DNA from: Streptomyces roseofulvus
GTDB taxonomy: Bacteria; Actinomycetota; Actinomycetes; Streptomycetales; Streptomycetaceae
Length of the DNA stretch: 64,000 nt
Reading direction: 5' to 3'
NCBI RefSeq assembly: GCF_039534915.1
Contig: NZ_BAAAWE010000001.1
Location: forward strand, 7,750,001-7,814,000
Each line of letters starts with the position of its first letter. Position 1 is the stretch's first letter. Of the stretch, positions 7,669-15,787 are shown piece by piece. The position numbers and the translations under genes are program-made. Under the pieces are notes generated by a model. The model saw nothing but the letters and a program-made list of their open reading frames with translations, was not told the origin of the DNA and searched no databases.

Positions 7669-10600
7669 TCAGCGCTCTCCCGGGGAGGGTTCGAGCAGGA
7701 GGACGGACGGGACGGCGTCGGGGAAGCCCAGCCGCAGCAGGGTGTGGCCGATGCCGGACAGTCCGGTGAGCAGTCCGGGCGAGGACACCCCGTCCGGGGT
7801 GGCGCAGCGCGGCCCGTACCGGTCGAGCGCGCCGAGCAGCAGCCCCGCCCGGTGGGTCAGCCGGCCGTCCGCCCCGGGAACGCCGTGGGCGGCGGCCGTG
7901 ATCATCGCCTCCAGTGTGCCGAGTTCGCCGTGGCAGAGGCTGAAGTCGCCGAGAAACGGGCGCTCTTCGAGGAGCCGCGGCCACAGGCCGTCGGAAAACC
8001 CCGACGGGTCGACGTCGGCCTGCGCGGCGAGGAGCGTCCCGGCGAGCCCCGCGCACCAGCCGAAGTCGGTGCCGGAGGCGTGCGCGGGGGTGTCGCCGCG
8101 CGGGTCGGTCGCGTCCGGCGCCGGGCCGAGCAGGGCCCGCCCGGTGGCGGCGTGCGGGCCCTCCGGGGAGCCGCCGGTCGCCGTCGCGTGGCGCAGGAGG
8201 GCCCAGCCCACCCCGGCCCGCCCCCGGAGGAAGCCCTCCGGGAGGGCGGTGGTGGCCGTGAGGAGCCGGTCCGCGAACTCGGCCGCCAGCGCGGCGGCCT
8301 GCGGCAGACCCGTCTCCGCGTGCACCGCGTGCAGCGCCGCCAGGCCGCCGGCCAGCCCCGTGGCGACGTCCGCCGGTGGACCGGCCGGGTCGTCGGTACG
8401 GGCCGAGGCGGCCAGCGCCCGGAGCGCGAGCGGCAGCGACTCGGCCGGCCGGTCGTCGCCGAGCAGGGTGGACAGCCGGGCGAGGGCGTAACAGAGGCCG
8501 CCCAGGCCGTGGAAGCCGCCGGGTCCGACCGCACGGCTCAGCTCGGGGGCGTCGGCGAGCGCGCGCACCAGCCGCGGCATCGGGCGGACCGCCCGCGCCG
8601 CCAGCTCCGTGTACCGGCCGACGCCGGTCAGACGACCCAACTGGGCGAGGAACAGCGCCACTCCGGTGTAGCCGTCGGCGAGCCCGGCTCCCATCGGGGA
8701 CACCGCCCAGTGGCTTCCGTCGACGAGCTCCAGGCCGATCCAGTTGGCGCGGGTGCCGTCGTGGAGCGCGTGCCCGACGATCTCGTCGGCGAGGCCGCAG
8801 GCCGCCGTGAGCAGCCGCCGGGCCTCGGGCACCGCGGCGGGCGCGGGCGGCAGCGGCGGGGCGTCGGCGCGGTGGGTGACCCGGTGTGCCCGGCGGGTGG
8901 CCAGCGTGGCGGTGACCAGCCACTCCTGCCGGTGCCGGTCCACCTCGCCCAGGGCGGAGACCTTCCGCTCGGCGGCGGCGAGCCCGGGCGCGGCCAGCAG
9001 ACCCGGCAGCCGTACCCCGCGCGACGACCAGACGTCGGCGCCGTCGGGCCGGTGCGTGAAGACCGGCACGTCGCCGTCCCACAGGTCCTCGATCTCGTGC
9101 TCCACCAGTCGCCGCCGCACCGGATCGCCGGCGGACTCGGCGTACAGCAGGGAGAACAGTACGTCGCGGTCGACGGCGTCGCCGAGCACCTCGGGATGGG
9201 CCGCCTCGTCGAGGAGCGTCGCGTACAGTCGCGTCGCCCGCCCCACCAGGCGCGCCGGAGCCGCGCCCAGGGCGGCCAACGGACCGTCGGTGGCCAGGAG
9301 TTCCGCCCGGTGCGCGACCAGGGTGTCGTACCCGGCCCGGAACCCGGAGAGCAGCGCCGCCTCGTACGCGCCCGGGTCCACCTCCCGGCCGTCCAGCGAC
9401 GGACGGTTGGGGCTCGCCGCGTACGGGGCGCGCCGGCGGACCAGACGCATCGTGTCGGTGCCCGCGTCCGCCCAGCCGACCAGGTCGGTGGGGGAGAGCT
9501 CGGCCCGGCCGCCGCCGACGGCCGAGATGTCCAGCGCCCCGTGCTCGCCGATCAGCAACTGCGGGAGCAGGCACGTCCGGTGGACGGAGGAGGCGAGGGC
9601 GGCCGCGGCCGGGTCGGGACCCGCCGTGGCCGCCACCGGGACCGAGGGGTGCAGCAGCGTCTCCACGTCGACCGGCACCGGCTGGTCGCCGCACGCCACC
9701 AGGTTCTCGTGGTGCATGTCGACCCCGTCCACCGCGTACAGCAGCGCCAGGAGCGCGCCCTGCCGCCGGTAGAACCGGTCGAGCTCGGCGACCGACCGGC
9801 AGGGCCGGCCGGCGATGAACTCCAGCCAGCCGTAGCCGTCCCGGCGCACGGTCCGCGCCGTGCGCGGCCCGAGGCCGGGCAGCCGGGCGCCGAGCCAGGC
9901 CACCAGCCGGTCGAAGGAGCCGTGCTGGTCGAGCGGGCGCGGCTTGTACACCACCGTGCGGCCGTCGGCGAAGCGGAGCAGCGCGACCGCGCGCCCCCGC
10001 TGATGGGTGTCCCCGTGGCCCAGGTCGAGCACGGCGAGCGCACCGGGGTCGACCCCGTCGAGCAGGTCCGCCACGAGCGCGGCCCGGTCGGCGGCGAACC
10101 GCCCCAGCAGTTCCGCCGCGGCGTCGACGGCGTGCACGCACTCCGTGCCGAGCAGCCGCGCCAGGACCGGATACCGGCCGAAGAGCGCGGCCAGGCCGTC
10201 GCGGGTGCCCAGTTCCGCCGCGAAGCAGGCGAACCGCCGCCGGGGCGTGGCGCCGGACAGCCGACCCTCGGCGCGGGCCCGGTGCAGTTCGAGGACCAGG
10301 GTGCGCGCCGCCGTCCGCACCAGCCGCAGTCCGAGCCGCCGCTCGAACCGCTCCCGTACGGACTCCGGGTCGGCCGAACCGGACAGACCCGGCAGCTCTC
10401 CCGTCCGCACCGCCAGGGCACGGCCCGCCGCCCGCGTCAGCGGTGCGAGCGCCTCGGCGAACGCGGTCTGCCAGGGCTCCGCGTCCGCGACGGGGCCGGC
10501 CGCCCGCCCGCCGGTGCCGTCGTACGGCTCCGGGCTCTCGTACGCCTCCGATCGCGGCGCCGCCGACGCCAGGGCGCGCTCCACGAACTCCGCCCACGCG

Positions 10601-10875
10601 GGGTGTCCGGCCCGGGCGGCCAGCCGCTCGACCGGCTCCGCCACCAGGGCGGCGGCCGTCGGCAGGTCGGTGCCGAGGGCGGCCAGCCGGGCAGGGAACG
10701 TCTCGTCCTGGCCCAGCGCCGTCACCCGGTCCGCCAGCCGCGCCGCCGCGGCGCCGGCCGGGTCGGCGGTCGGCCCGCCGGGTGCCGCGAGCCGCTCCCG
10801 CAGATGGAGGGCGGGCGCCCACCAGCCCGGGGCCAGGCCCGTCGCGGTGTCGTGTGTGGAGGTCGTGAGGGTCAC
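7669..10875 (-). CDS. lanM: Class II lanthipeptide synthetase (LanM)
   Basis: 1068 residues, standard LanM length, from GTG 10875. The N-terminal dehydratase half has the kinase-like LanM motifs DLGHGDTHQRGR, VVYKPRPLDQH and DMHHENLVACGDQPVPVDVETLLH. The C-terminal half is the LanC-like cyclase: GTDFGWCAGLAG supplies Cys941 and SLCHGELG supplies Cys981-His982 as the zinc ligands. All appear intact, so both Ser/Thr phosphorylation-elimination and thiol addition should be possible. It is transcribed toward the Cys-free peptide gene, away from the divergent XRE regulator, from a promoter containing a 10-bp inverted repeat. No LanT transporter/protease is adjacent, so export and leader removal must come from elsewhere. 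Confidence 0.95.
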   Translation of the reverse strand: MTLTTSTHDTATGLAPGWWAPALHLRERLAAPGGPTADPAGAAAARLADRVTALGQDETFPARLAALGTDLPTAAALVAEPVERLAARAGHPAWAEFVERALASAAPRSEAYESPEPYDGTGGRAAGPVADAEPWQTAFAEALAPLTRAAGRALAVRTGELPGLSGSADPESVRERFERRLGLRLVRTAARTLVLELHRARAEGRLSGATPRRRFACFAAELGTRDGLAALFGRYPVLARLLGTECVHAVDAAAELLGRFAADRAALVADLLDGVDPGALAVLDLGHGDTHQRGRAVALLRFADGRTVVYKPRPLDQHGSFDRLVAWLGARLPGLGPRTARTVRRDGYGWLEFIAGRPCRSVAELDRFYRRQGALLALLYAVDGVDMHHENLVACGDQPVPVDVETLLHPSVPVAATAGPDPAAAALASSVHRTCLLPQLLIGEHGALDISAVGGGRAELSPTDLVGWADAGTDTMRLVRRRAPYAASPNRPSLDGREVDPGAYEAALLSGFRAGYDTLVAHRAELLATDGPLAALGAAPARLVGRATRLYATLLDEAAHPEVLGDAVDRDVLFSLLYAESAGDPVRRRLVEHEIEDLWDGDVPVFTHRPDGADVWSSRGVRLPGLLAAPGLAAAERKVSALGEVDRHRQEWLVTATLATRRAHRVTHRADAPPLPPAPAAVPEARRLLTAACGLADEIVGHALHDGTRANWIGLELVDGSHWAVSPMGAGLADGYTGVALFLAQLGRLTGVGRYTELAARAVRPMPRLVRALADAPELSRAVGPGGFHGLGGLCYALARLSTLLGDDRPAESLPLALRALAASARTDDPAGPPADVATGLAGGLAALHAVHAETGLPQAAALAAEFADRLLTATTALPEGFLRGRAGVGWALLRHATATGGSPEGPHAATGRALLGPAPDATDPRGDTPAHASGTDFGWCAGLAGTLLAAQADVDPSGFSDGLWPRLLEERPFLGDFSLCHGELGTLEAMITAAAHGVPGADGRLTHRAGLLLGALDRYGPRCATPDGVSSPGLLTGLSGIGHTLLRLGFPDAVPSVLLLEPSPGER

Positions 10876-11202
10876 GTGGACAACGGTGGCAGCGGGAGCA
10901 CCGTACCCACATGGGGGCAACGCCCCCATGTTTTGCTCCGCGTCCCCCACCCGCCGCCGTCCACCCGCGCGCCCCCGCCGCACCCCGCCCTCCTCGCCAC
11001 CGCCCCGACCGCCCCGGGCCCCGTCCCGCTCCCTCACCGAAGGGTGCCGGCGGGCGCCGCCGGCCCGCGGCGGCCCGCCGCCCGGTCCTCTCCGGCACCC
11101 GTCGCGGGCCTCCGCCAAATCTGGGGGCGGCCGACCCATGCGGGGGGCGCCCACCCCTTCCGACCATGGGTGACGCCACGACCGACCAGCAGAGGGGGAA
11201 CC
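10876..11202. promoter_or_regulatory. Divergent promoter region lanM / XRE regulator
   Basis: 327 bp without a credible gene. It separates lanM (minus) from the XRE-NTPase regulator (plus) and must carry promoters for both. It contains the perfect inverted repeat at 10909-10931 and, nearer the regulator, further G-runs with the same flavour (CTGGGGGCG near 11122, CATGCGGGGGGCGCCC near 11138). The regulator has AGAGGGGGA directly before its ATG. Confidence 0.6.
10909..10931. promoter_or_regulatory. Perfect inverted repeat, candidate operator
   Basis: ACATGGGGGC (10909-10918) and GCCCCCATGT (10922-10931) are exact reverse complements separated by AAC. It starts 34 bp upstream of the lanM start codon. 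The position and dyad symmetry suit a dimeric HTH protein; the divergent XRE regulator is the obvious candidate. A transcript hairpin is a less likely alternative. Confidence 0.65.
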
Positions 11203-12516
11203 ATGACCGAGACCACCGGGACCGACCAGTTCGGCGGACTCCTGCGCGCCCACCGCCGGCGCAGAGGCATGACGCAGCAGCAGATGGCGGACCTGGCCAC
11301 GCTCAGCGTCCGCGCGATACGCGACCTGGAGAGCGGGCGCGCCCGCCGCCCCCGGCAGGAGACCGTCCGGCTGCTCGCCGACGTCCTGCGGCTCACCGGC
11401 ACCACGCGCGAGGCGTTCGACGCCGCGGCGCGCGACCACCTTCCGGCGGAGGACGCCCACCGCACCGGCCCCGTCGCCGGCGACCTGCCCGTCCTGCTCG
11501 GCACCACCGTGGGCCGCGAGCACGAACTGCACTCGCTCGTCGAGCTGCTGACGGTGGACCGGCAGCGCCTGGTGAGCGTCGTCGGCCTGGGCGGCGTCGG
11601 CAAGACCCGGCTCGTACGGGAGGCGGCGGGCGTCCTGCGCGACGTGCACGGCTGGCGGGTGCTCTGGGTCCCGGCCGCCGGCCTCTCGCCCGGCCTGCGG
11701 GAGCTGCGGCGGCTCGCACCGGACGCGACCGCCGGCGGGGACGGCCACGGGGGTGGCCGCGGAGACGACGTCCTGCTCGTCCTCGACGGACTCCGGCACG
11801 GAGCCGACGGCGCCGGCGTCCACCGCCTCCTCGAACGCGGGCCCGGCCTGCGTATCGTCGTCACCGCCGCCGCCCCGTCCCGGTTCGCCGGCGAGCAGGT
11901 CATGCCGATCGCCCCGCTGCCCGTCCCCGGGCGGGCCCTCGACCACGATCCCGACGCGCTCGCCGAGTACGCCGCCGTCCGGCTCTTCCTGTCCCACCTG
12001 CGGCGCCTGCGGCCGTACGCCCCCCGCCCCGCCGCGACGGCCGCCGTCGCCGAGCTGTGCCGCGCGCTCGACGGCGTCCCCGGCGCGCTGGAGACCACGG
12101 CCGCCTGGGGGCTCGTCCACGCGCCGGAGGAACTGCTGCACCACCTCGCCCGGGACCCCGAGTGCTTCGCGGCGCCGCCCGCCGTCTGGGGTTCCGGCCC
12201 CGGGGGCGGCACCGGAGCCGTACGGCGCGGCCTCGCCGTGCTGGGAGCGCCGCTGCGGGAACGCCTGTCCGTCCTGGCCGCGCTGCCCGAGAGCTGGACC
12301 CTGGAGGAGGCCGCGCTGCTCACCGGCGCGTCCCTCGCCGACACCGCCGCCACCGTCCACGGCCTGCTGGTCCACGGCCTGGTCCGCACCGCCGACGAGG
12401 ACGGCAGGGACCGCTTCCGCCTCCTGCGCCGGGTCCGGTCCGCCCTCGCGGGCCGCTCCGGCGGCGGGTACGGGCCGGCGGTGCACGACCGGCTCCCGGA
12501 GACCGCCGTCGCCTGA
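11203..12516 (+). CDS. XRE-family regulator with NB-ARC-like NTPase domain
   Basis: 437 residues from ATG 11203. Residues ~8-65 are an XRE HTH (LLRAHRRRRGMTQQQMADLATLSVRAIRDLESGRARRP). A P-loop NTPase follows (VVGLGGVGKTRLVREAA, about residues 126-142; Walker-B-like DVLLVLDGL), then a short winged-helix-like helical segment ending DEDGRDRFRLLRRVRS. This resembles the N-terminal portion of AfsR-like regulators without the TPR sensor, so it is compact. It is divergent from lanM and sits just before the NRPS operon, so it could serve either. Regulation by nucleotide state is family knowledge. Confidence 0.88.
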   Translation: MTETTGTDQFGGLLRAHRRRRGMTQQQMADLATLSVRAIRDLESGRARRPRQETVRLLADVLRLTGTTREAFDAAARDHLPAEDAHRTGPVAGDLPVLLGTTVGREHELHSLVELLTVDRQRLVSVVGLGGVGKTRLVREAAGVLRDVHGWRVLWVPAAGLSPGLRELRRLAPDATAGGDGHGGGRGDDVLLVLDGLRHGADGAGVHRLLERGPGLRIVVTAAAPSRFAGEQVMPIAPLPVPGRALDHDPDALAEYAAVRLFLSHLRRLRPYAPRPAATAAVAELCRALDGVPGALETTAAWGLVHAPEELLHHLARDPECFAAPPAVWGSGPGGGTGAVRRGLAVLGAPLRERLSVLAALPESWTLEEAALLTGASLADTAATVHGLLVHGLVRTADEDGRDRFRLLRRVRSALAGRSGGGYGPAVHDRLPETAVA

Positions 12517-12563
12517 ATTCCCGTCGCCTTTCTGCCGGACACCTGCCGCCCGGACTTCCGGCC

Positions 12564-12577
12564 GCGCCCCGGGGCGC
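12564..12577. promoter_or_regulatory. 14-bp palindrome upstream of the glutamate mutase/NRPS operon
   Basis: GCGCCCCGGGGCGC is a perfect palindrome, followed at 12582 by TACGTTGAA, which could act as a -10 region. It lies in the 269-bp gap between the XRE regulator and the first operon gene, where the operon promoter is expected. In such GC-rich DNA a short G/C palindrome may be chance. Confidence 0.35.
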
Positions 12578-12785
12578 CCCCTACGTTGAACACACGCCCC
12601 GCACGGCGGAGAGACACCGAGGAACTTCCCCAGGGACGCGCGAGAAGCGCGCGCCGCATCCCGGGAATTCCGACCGGGAAACGCCGGGCACACGCCTGAC
12701 GGTCGCCTCCGGCACGCCGATCCGGAGAACGACCGGGAATCGCGGGCGAAAGGACCTCATCCGTCATGTCGAACGAAGGCAGGCT

Positions 12786-13370
12786 ATGGAAGTGGGCACC
12801 CCGGCATCCCCGGTCACCCCGGCATCCCCGGTCACCCGGGCCGTCCCGATCACCCGGGCCGTCCCGATCACCCCGGCCGTCCAAGTCCCCCCGGCCGGCC
12901 CGGTCGTCCCGGTCACCCCGGCACCGACCCCGACCGCGCCGCCGGCGCCGGACTCCGGCCTCAAGGTGATCGTCTCCAGCGTCGCGTCGGACGCGCACAC
13001 CTGGAACCTCGTCTTCCTGCAACTGCTCCTCGAAGAGCTGGGTCACCGGGTCGCGAACCTCGGGGCGTGCGTGCCCGACGAGCTGCTGGTGCGGGAGTGC
13101 CGGCGTCAGCGCCCGGACCTGATCGTGATCAGCAGCGTCAACGGGCACGGCGCCAACGACGGCCGACGCGTCGTCAGGGAGCTGCGCGGCCACCCGGAGA
13201 CGGCCGCCATCCCGGTCGTGATCGGCGGGAAGCTCGGCATCGGCGGCGCCGGGAGCACCGAGCACGCGAGCCTGCTGGACGCGGGTTTCGACGCCGTCTT
13301 CGAGGACGGCGCGGGCCTGGCGTCGTTCGGGTCCTTCCTGAGAAGCCTTCCCGCGGGCGTGACCGCATGA
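12786..13370 (+). CDS. glmS: Glutamate mutase small (B12-binding) subunit
   Basis: 194 residues; start ATG 12786. After a ~55-residue Pro/Val/Thr repeat leader, the protein is a cobalamin-binding Rossmann-like domain: LKVIVSSVASDAHTWN gives the D-x-H signature (D69, H71), with N rather than Gly at the usual glycine, followed by ISSVNGHGANDGRRV and PVVIGGKLGIGG, matching methylaspartate mutase S. With the next gene it should form adenosylcobalamin-dependent glutamate mutase, isomerising L-glutamate to (2S,3S)-3-methylaspartate. The stop overlaps the next start (ATGA), implying coupled translation and a fixed subunit ratio. The leader is absent from typical family members (~140 aa); internal starts cannot be excluded. 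Confidence 0.88.
   Translation: MEVGTPASPVTPASPVTRAVPITRAVPITPAVQVPPAGPVVPVTPAPTPTAPPAPDSGLKVIVSSVASDAHTWNLVFLQLLLEELGHRVANLGACVPDELLVRECRRQRPDLIVISSVNGHGANDGRRVVRELRGHPETAAIPVVIGGKLGIGGAGSTEHASLLDAGFDAVFEDGAGLASFGSFLRSLPAGVTA
12799..12888 (+). repeat. 18-bp coding tandem repeat, five copies
   Basis: Units of the form CCCSGGCMKYCCCGRTCA begin at 12799, 12817, 12835, 12853 and 12871 (the last degenerate). The first two are identical to each other, as are the third and fourth. They encode the TPASPV / TRAVPI leader of the small mutase subunit. Confidence 0.85.
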
Positions 13371-14761
13371 CCGCACCCGTCCACCCCGCCCCGGCGGCCG
13401 CCCCGGCGCCGCCCGCCGGCTCCTTCGGCGCCTTCGTCGCCGCCGCCCGGCAGGCCGGCCGGCTCGTCGTCCAGCCCCGCATGGGCATGAGCGACCCGCG
13501 CGCCATGCGGGCCGGCCTCGCCGCCACCCGGGCCGCCGACGCCACCACCGTCGGCACCGTCACCCTCGACAGCTACACCCGCGTCGGCGACCAGGCCGCG
13601 GCGCGCCGCGCGCTCGCCGACGGCGTCCCGCTCAACGGCTACCCCCTCGTCACCTACGACACCGCCGTCACCCGGTCCGTCCTCCACGGCATCCAGGACC
13701 ACGACTTCCCCGTGCAGGTGCGGCACGGCTCCGCCGCCCCGCAGGACATCGTCGCGGCGCTGCTCCGCGCAGGACTCGACGCCACCGAGGGCGGCCCGGT
13801 CTCGTACTGCCTGCCCTACGGGCGTACCCCGCTGACCGCCTCCGTCGAGAACTGGGCCCGCAGCTGCGAGCTGCTCGCCAGGGCCCGCGACCACGGCGCC
13901 GAACCCCACATGGAGACCTTCGGCGGCTGCATGATGGGCCAGCTGTGCCCGCCCGGCCTGCTCGTGGCGCTCAGCGTCCTGGAGGCGCTGTTCTTCGCCC
14001 AGCACGGTCTGCGCAGCGTGTCCCTCAGCTACGCCCAGCAGACCGACCCCGGGCAGGACGAGGAGGCGCTGCACGCCCTGCGCCGGCTGGCGGAGGAGCT
14101 GCTGCCCGGCCTCGACTGGCACATCGTCGTCTACACGTACATGGGCGTCTATCCGCGCACCCCCGGCGGCGCCCGGCTCCTCCTGGAGGACTCGGCCCGG
14201 CTCGCCGTCCGCACCGGCGCCGCCCGGCTCATCGTGAAGACCGCAGCCGAGGCGCACCGCATCCCGACCGTGGCGGAGAACGTCGCCGCCCTGGAGGCCG
14301 CGGCCCGCGCCGCCGAGGCGGAGCGCGACCGCGCCCTGCCGCCCGCCGCGGAACCGGCGCCGGGGCCGGTCCCCGACACCGGCGTCCACGCCGAGGCGTC
14401 CGCCCTCGTGCAGGCCGTCCTGGAGCTCTCCCCGGATCTCGGCCGGGCCCTGCCGCGGGCGTTCGCGCGGGGCTACCTCGACGTCCCCTACTGCCTCCAC
14501 CCCGACAACGCCCAGCGCAGCCGCAGCTACCTCGACACCGACGGACGGCTGCGCTGGTCCGCCGTCGGAAGCATGCCGCTCGGCGGCGTCGCGGCGCCCG
14601 CCCGGGCGCCGCGCCTGACCTCCGGAGGGCTGCTCACGGCCCTCCGCCACGTGGAGCGGCGCTCCGACGCCGCCGCCCTCGACCCCTCGCCCGCCCACCG
14701 GCCCCTCGACGACGGGCACCGCCCGCCGGCCCGCGAGCCCCTTCCCGAAGAAGGACGGTAG
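13367..14761 (+). CDS. glmE: Glutamate mutase large (epsilon) subunit
   Basis: 464 residues, slightly under the ~480 typical of methylaspartate mutase E. Family landmarks include VVQPRMGMSDPRAMRAGL, GTVTLDSYTRVGDQ, the substrate-binding PLNGYPLVTYDT, QVRHGSA, THE-region EGGPVSYCLPYGR and ETFGGCMMGQLCPP, then SLSYAQQTDPGQDEEAL of the TIM barrel. The radical rearrangement needs the B12 subunit encoded immediately upstream, whose stop it overlaps by four bases. No MutL chaperone is present, as in other antibiotic clusters with this pair. In an NRPS operon the product, 3-methylaspartate, is most simply a building block. Confidence 0.9.
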   Translation: MTAPVHPAPAAAPAPPAGSFGAFVAAARQAGRLVVQPRMGMSDPRAMRAGLAATRAADATTVGTVTLDSYTRVGDQAAARRALADGVPLNGYPLVTYDTAVTRSVLHGIQDHDFPVQVRHGSAAPQDIVAALLRAGLDATEGGPVSYCLPYGRTPLTASVENWARSCELLARARDHGAEPHMETFGGCMMGQLCPPGLLVALSVLEALFFAQHGLRSVSLSYAQQTDPGQDEEALHALRRLAEELLPGLDWHIVVYTYMGVYPRTPGGARLLLEDSARLAVRTGAARLIVKTAAEAHRIPTVAENVAALEAAARAAEAERDRALPPAAEPAPGPVPDTGVHAEASALVQAVLELSPDLGRALPRAFARGYLDVPYCLHPDNAQRSRSYLDTDGRLRWSAVGSMPLGGVAAPARAPRLTSGGLLTALRHVERRSDAAALDPSPAHRPLDDGHRPPAREPLPEEGR

Positions 14762-14767
14762 ACGCCC

Positions 14768-15787
14768 ATGCTCCCCCTCACCGACCCGACGGCCGCACCC
14801 GCGACCACGGACCGGCTGCCCGGCACCCCGGTGCACCACCTGACCCACCCGACGACCCGCGCCGTCATCCGGCTCCAGAACGGCATGCTCACCGCCGCCC
14901 GCGGCTTCCTGCGCGCGCACGGGTTCACCGAGATGCTGCCGCCGATGATCGGCCCGGTCACCGACCCCGGCGTGCGCGGCTCCAAGCAGGTCGACGTCGA
15001 CTACTACGGCCACCGCTACAAGCTCATGACCAGCGCCATCCTCTACAAGCAGGCGTCCCTGCTCGCCTTCGACAAGATCTTCTGCATCGCGCCCTGCGTG
15101 CGGCTGGAACCCCTGGAGACCGCGAACACCAGCCGCCACCTCGCCGAGTTCCACCAGATCGACGTCGAGGTCGCCGGCGCCTCCCGCGAGGAGATCACCC
15201 GGCTCGGCGAGGACCTGGTGCGGCACATCGTCCGCGAGACCGTCGCCCACCACGCCGAGGAGTTCGAGGCCCTCGGCCGCGACACCGGCGCCTTCACCGA
15301 ACTGCTGGGCGAGCCCTTCGGCCACCGCACCCACGCCGAGGCCGTCGCCGAACTGCGCGCCCTCGGCCACGAGCAGAGCGCCGACGCCGAGATCGACTGG
15401 CACGGCGAGGCCCTGCTCTCCGCCAAGTCCGGCCGCCCCTTCTTCGTCACCGACTACCCCAAGGGCTCCCGCGGCTTCTACGACCGCGAGAGCCGGGACG
15501 AGCCCGGCACCCTCCGCAACTTCGACATCCTCGCCCCCGAGGGCTACGGCGAACTGTGCAGCGGCAGCGAGCGGGAGTTCGAGTACGCCCGGATCGTCGC
15601 CCGCATGCGGGAGACCGGCGAGAACCCGGCCAAGTACGGCTGGTACCTCCAGATGGTCCGCGACGGCATCCCGGACAGCGCCGGATTCGGCATCGGCCTG
15701 GAGCGCTTCACCCGCTACCTCGCCGGCCTCGACGCCGTGTGGCAGGCCAGCGCCTACCCGAAGGTCCCGGGAGTGGTGGCCCCGTGA
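14768..15787 (+). CDS. Asparaginyl-tRNA-synthetase-like asparagine synthetase
   Basis: 339 residues. It is a class II aminoacyl-tRNA-synthetase core without the OB-fold anticodon-binding domain. Motif 2 is CVRLEPLETANTSRHLAEFHQID, motif 3 is GFGIGLERF, and VDVDYYGHRYKLMTSAILYKQ matches the aspartate/asparagine pocket region of AsnRS. This is the layout of archaeal AsnRS-related asparagine synthetase, which makes asparagine from aspartate through aspartyl-AMP and ammonia. Following glutamate mutase directly, it may amidate 3-methylaspartate, or activate it for transfer. Only 6 bp separate it from glmE and its stop overlaps the next start (GTGA). The fold is secure; the substrate is inferred. 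Confidence 0.85.
   Translation: MLPLTDPTAAPATTDRLPGTPVHHLTHPTTRAVIRLQNGMLTAARGFLRAHGFTEMLPPMIGPVTDPGVRGSKQVDVDYYGHRYKLMTSAILYKQASLLAFDKIFCIAPCVRLEPLETANTSRHLAEFHQIDVEVAGASREEITRLGEDLVRHIVRETVAHHAEEFEALGRDTGAFTELLGEPFGHRTHAEAVAELRALGHEQSADAEIDWHGEALLSAKSGRPFFVTDYPKGSRGFYDRESRDEPGTLRNFDILAPEGYGELCSGSEREFEYARIVARMRETGENPAKYGWYLQMVRDGIPDSAGFGIGLERFTRYLAGLDAVWQASAYPKVPGVVAP

Noticed and set aside
12766..12969. Small plus-strand frame starting ATG 12766 just before glmS
   Set aside because: It only reads the 18-bp repeat in another frame (PRSPRHPRSP-like) and overlaps the real gene.
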